Source: Myxococcota bacterium
Lineage (GTDB): Bacteria; Myxococcota_C; UBA6777
Direction of reading: 5' to 3'
DNA length: 42,945 nucleotides
Assembly (NCBI GenBank): GCA_023150835.1
Contig: JAKLKB010000049.1
Location: forward strand, 1-42,945
Positions 42,904 to 42,945 of this stretch are shown piece after piece (position 1 is the stretch's first letter; every line of letters begins with the position of its first letter). Both the position numbers and the translations under genes were made by a program. Below the pieces are notes generated by a model. That model saw only the letters and a program-made list of their open reading frames with translations. It was not told where the DNA came from and searched no databases.

Positions 42904-42945
42904 AAGTGCAAGGTAAAACAATCGTGCTTCCTTTGGCAAGCCCCG
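42894..42945 (+). CDS. Start of a further gene, cut by window end
   Basis: ATG at 42894 after gggagg opens MYPQVQGKTIVLPLASP, still open at the window end. Too short to assign. A start codon locked in a hairpin is known from some insertion-sequence transposases, so a mobile element gene is possible. Confidence 0.4.
   Translation, partial: MYPQVQGKTIVLPLASP

Overview
The window reads as chromosomal DNA of a Gram-negative bacterium with medium-to-high GC. The envelope and lipoprotein-type genes, the sulfatase-modifying-factor-type lipoprotein, the Cys-rich Sel1 protein and the very long FtsK linker suggest a Myxococcota-like (former deltaproteobacterial) lineage. That placement is an inference from gene style; there is no rRNA in the window and no search was run. 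I saw no tRNA, rRNA or CRISPR array.

Layout. 0.3-3.3 kb: a two-domain FabG-type reductase and a FadI/FadA-type thiolase. 3.5-8.6 kb: ftsK with an unusually long, repeat-rich linker. 8.8-11.7 kb: a compact three-gene cassette made of a radical SAM/SPASM peptide maturase, a 142-residue protein ending in an Asn/Gly tail, and a two-TM GIDE-type membrane protein. It looks like a RiPP (ribosomally made, post-translationally modified peptide) system and is the best candidate for something undescribed. 11.9-14.2 kb: small membrane and hypothetical genes, one with a possible His/Cys caspase-like core. 14.6-15.6 kb: a NUDIX-GNAT fusion. 15.6-32.9 kb: every enzyme of histidine biosynthesis in three blocks: hisG, hisC-HAD, hisB, hisH; then hisF, hisA-I-E; then hisD. 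The first block is preceded by a classical attenuator (His-rich leader peptide, terminator). The blocks are separated by a minus-strand island (SUMF1-like protein, SUV3-like helicase, BASS transporter), by an aminotransferase and by a spermidine-synthase-like membrane protein. 32.9-38.2 kb: a DUF5698 protein, a LysA-like decarboxylase, a YkgJ-type Cys-cluster protein, a HAD hydrolase and prolyl aminopeptidase. 38.4-41.8 kb: a Pro/Thr/Lys-repeat secreted protein, an RluA-family protein lacking the usual catalytic Asp, and a Cys-rich Sel1 lipoprotein. 42.1-42.9 kb: an AT-richer end with a retropepsin-like protease pair and the start of another gene behind a hairpin.

The gaps between genes are filled by two dispersed repeat families. 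Family A is about 115 bp, has 12-bp terminal inverted repeats and a central hairpin whose arms change in a compensatory way. Family B is about 140 bp, and one copy has expanded into a 25-bp tandem array. In addition, the hexamer GATATC is strongly over-represented (more than 50 by eye against about 10 expected).

How the genes work together. Histidine enzymes cover all steps: HisG and the HisE and HisI domains start the pathway, HisA and HisF/HisH make the imidazole ring, and HisB, HisC, the fused HAD phosphatase and HisD finish it. The attenuator would couple the first block to the supply of charged tRNA-His. The radical SAM cassette would modify the tail of the small protein, with the membrane protein as a processing or localisation partner.
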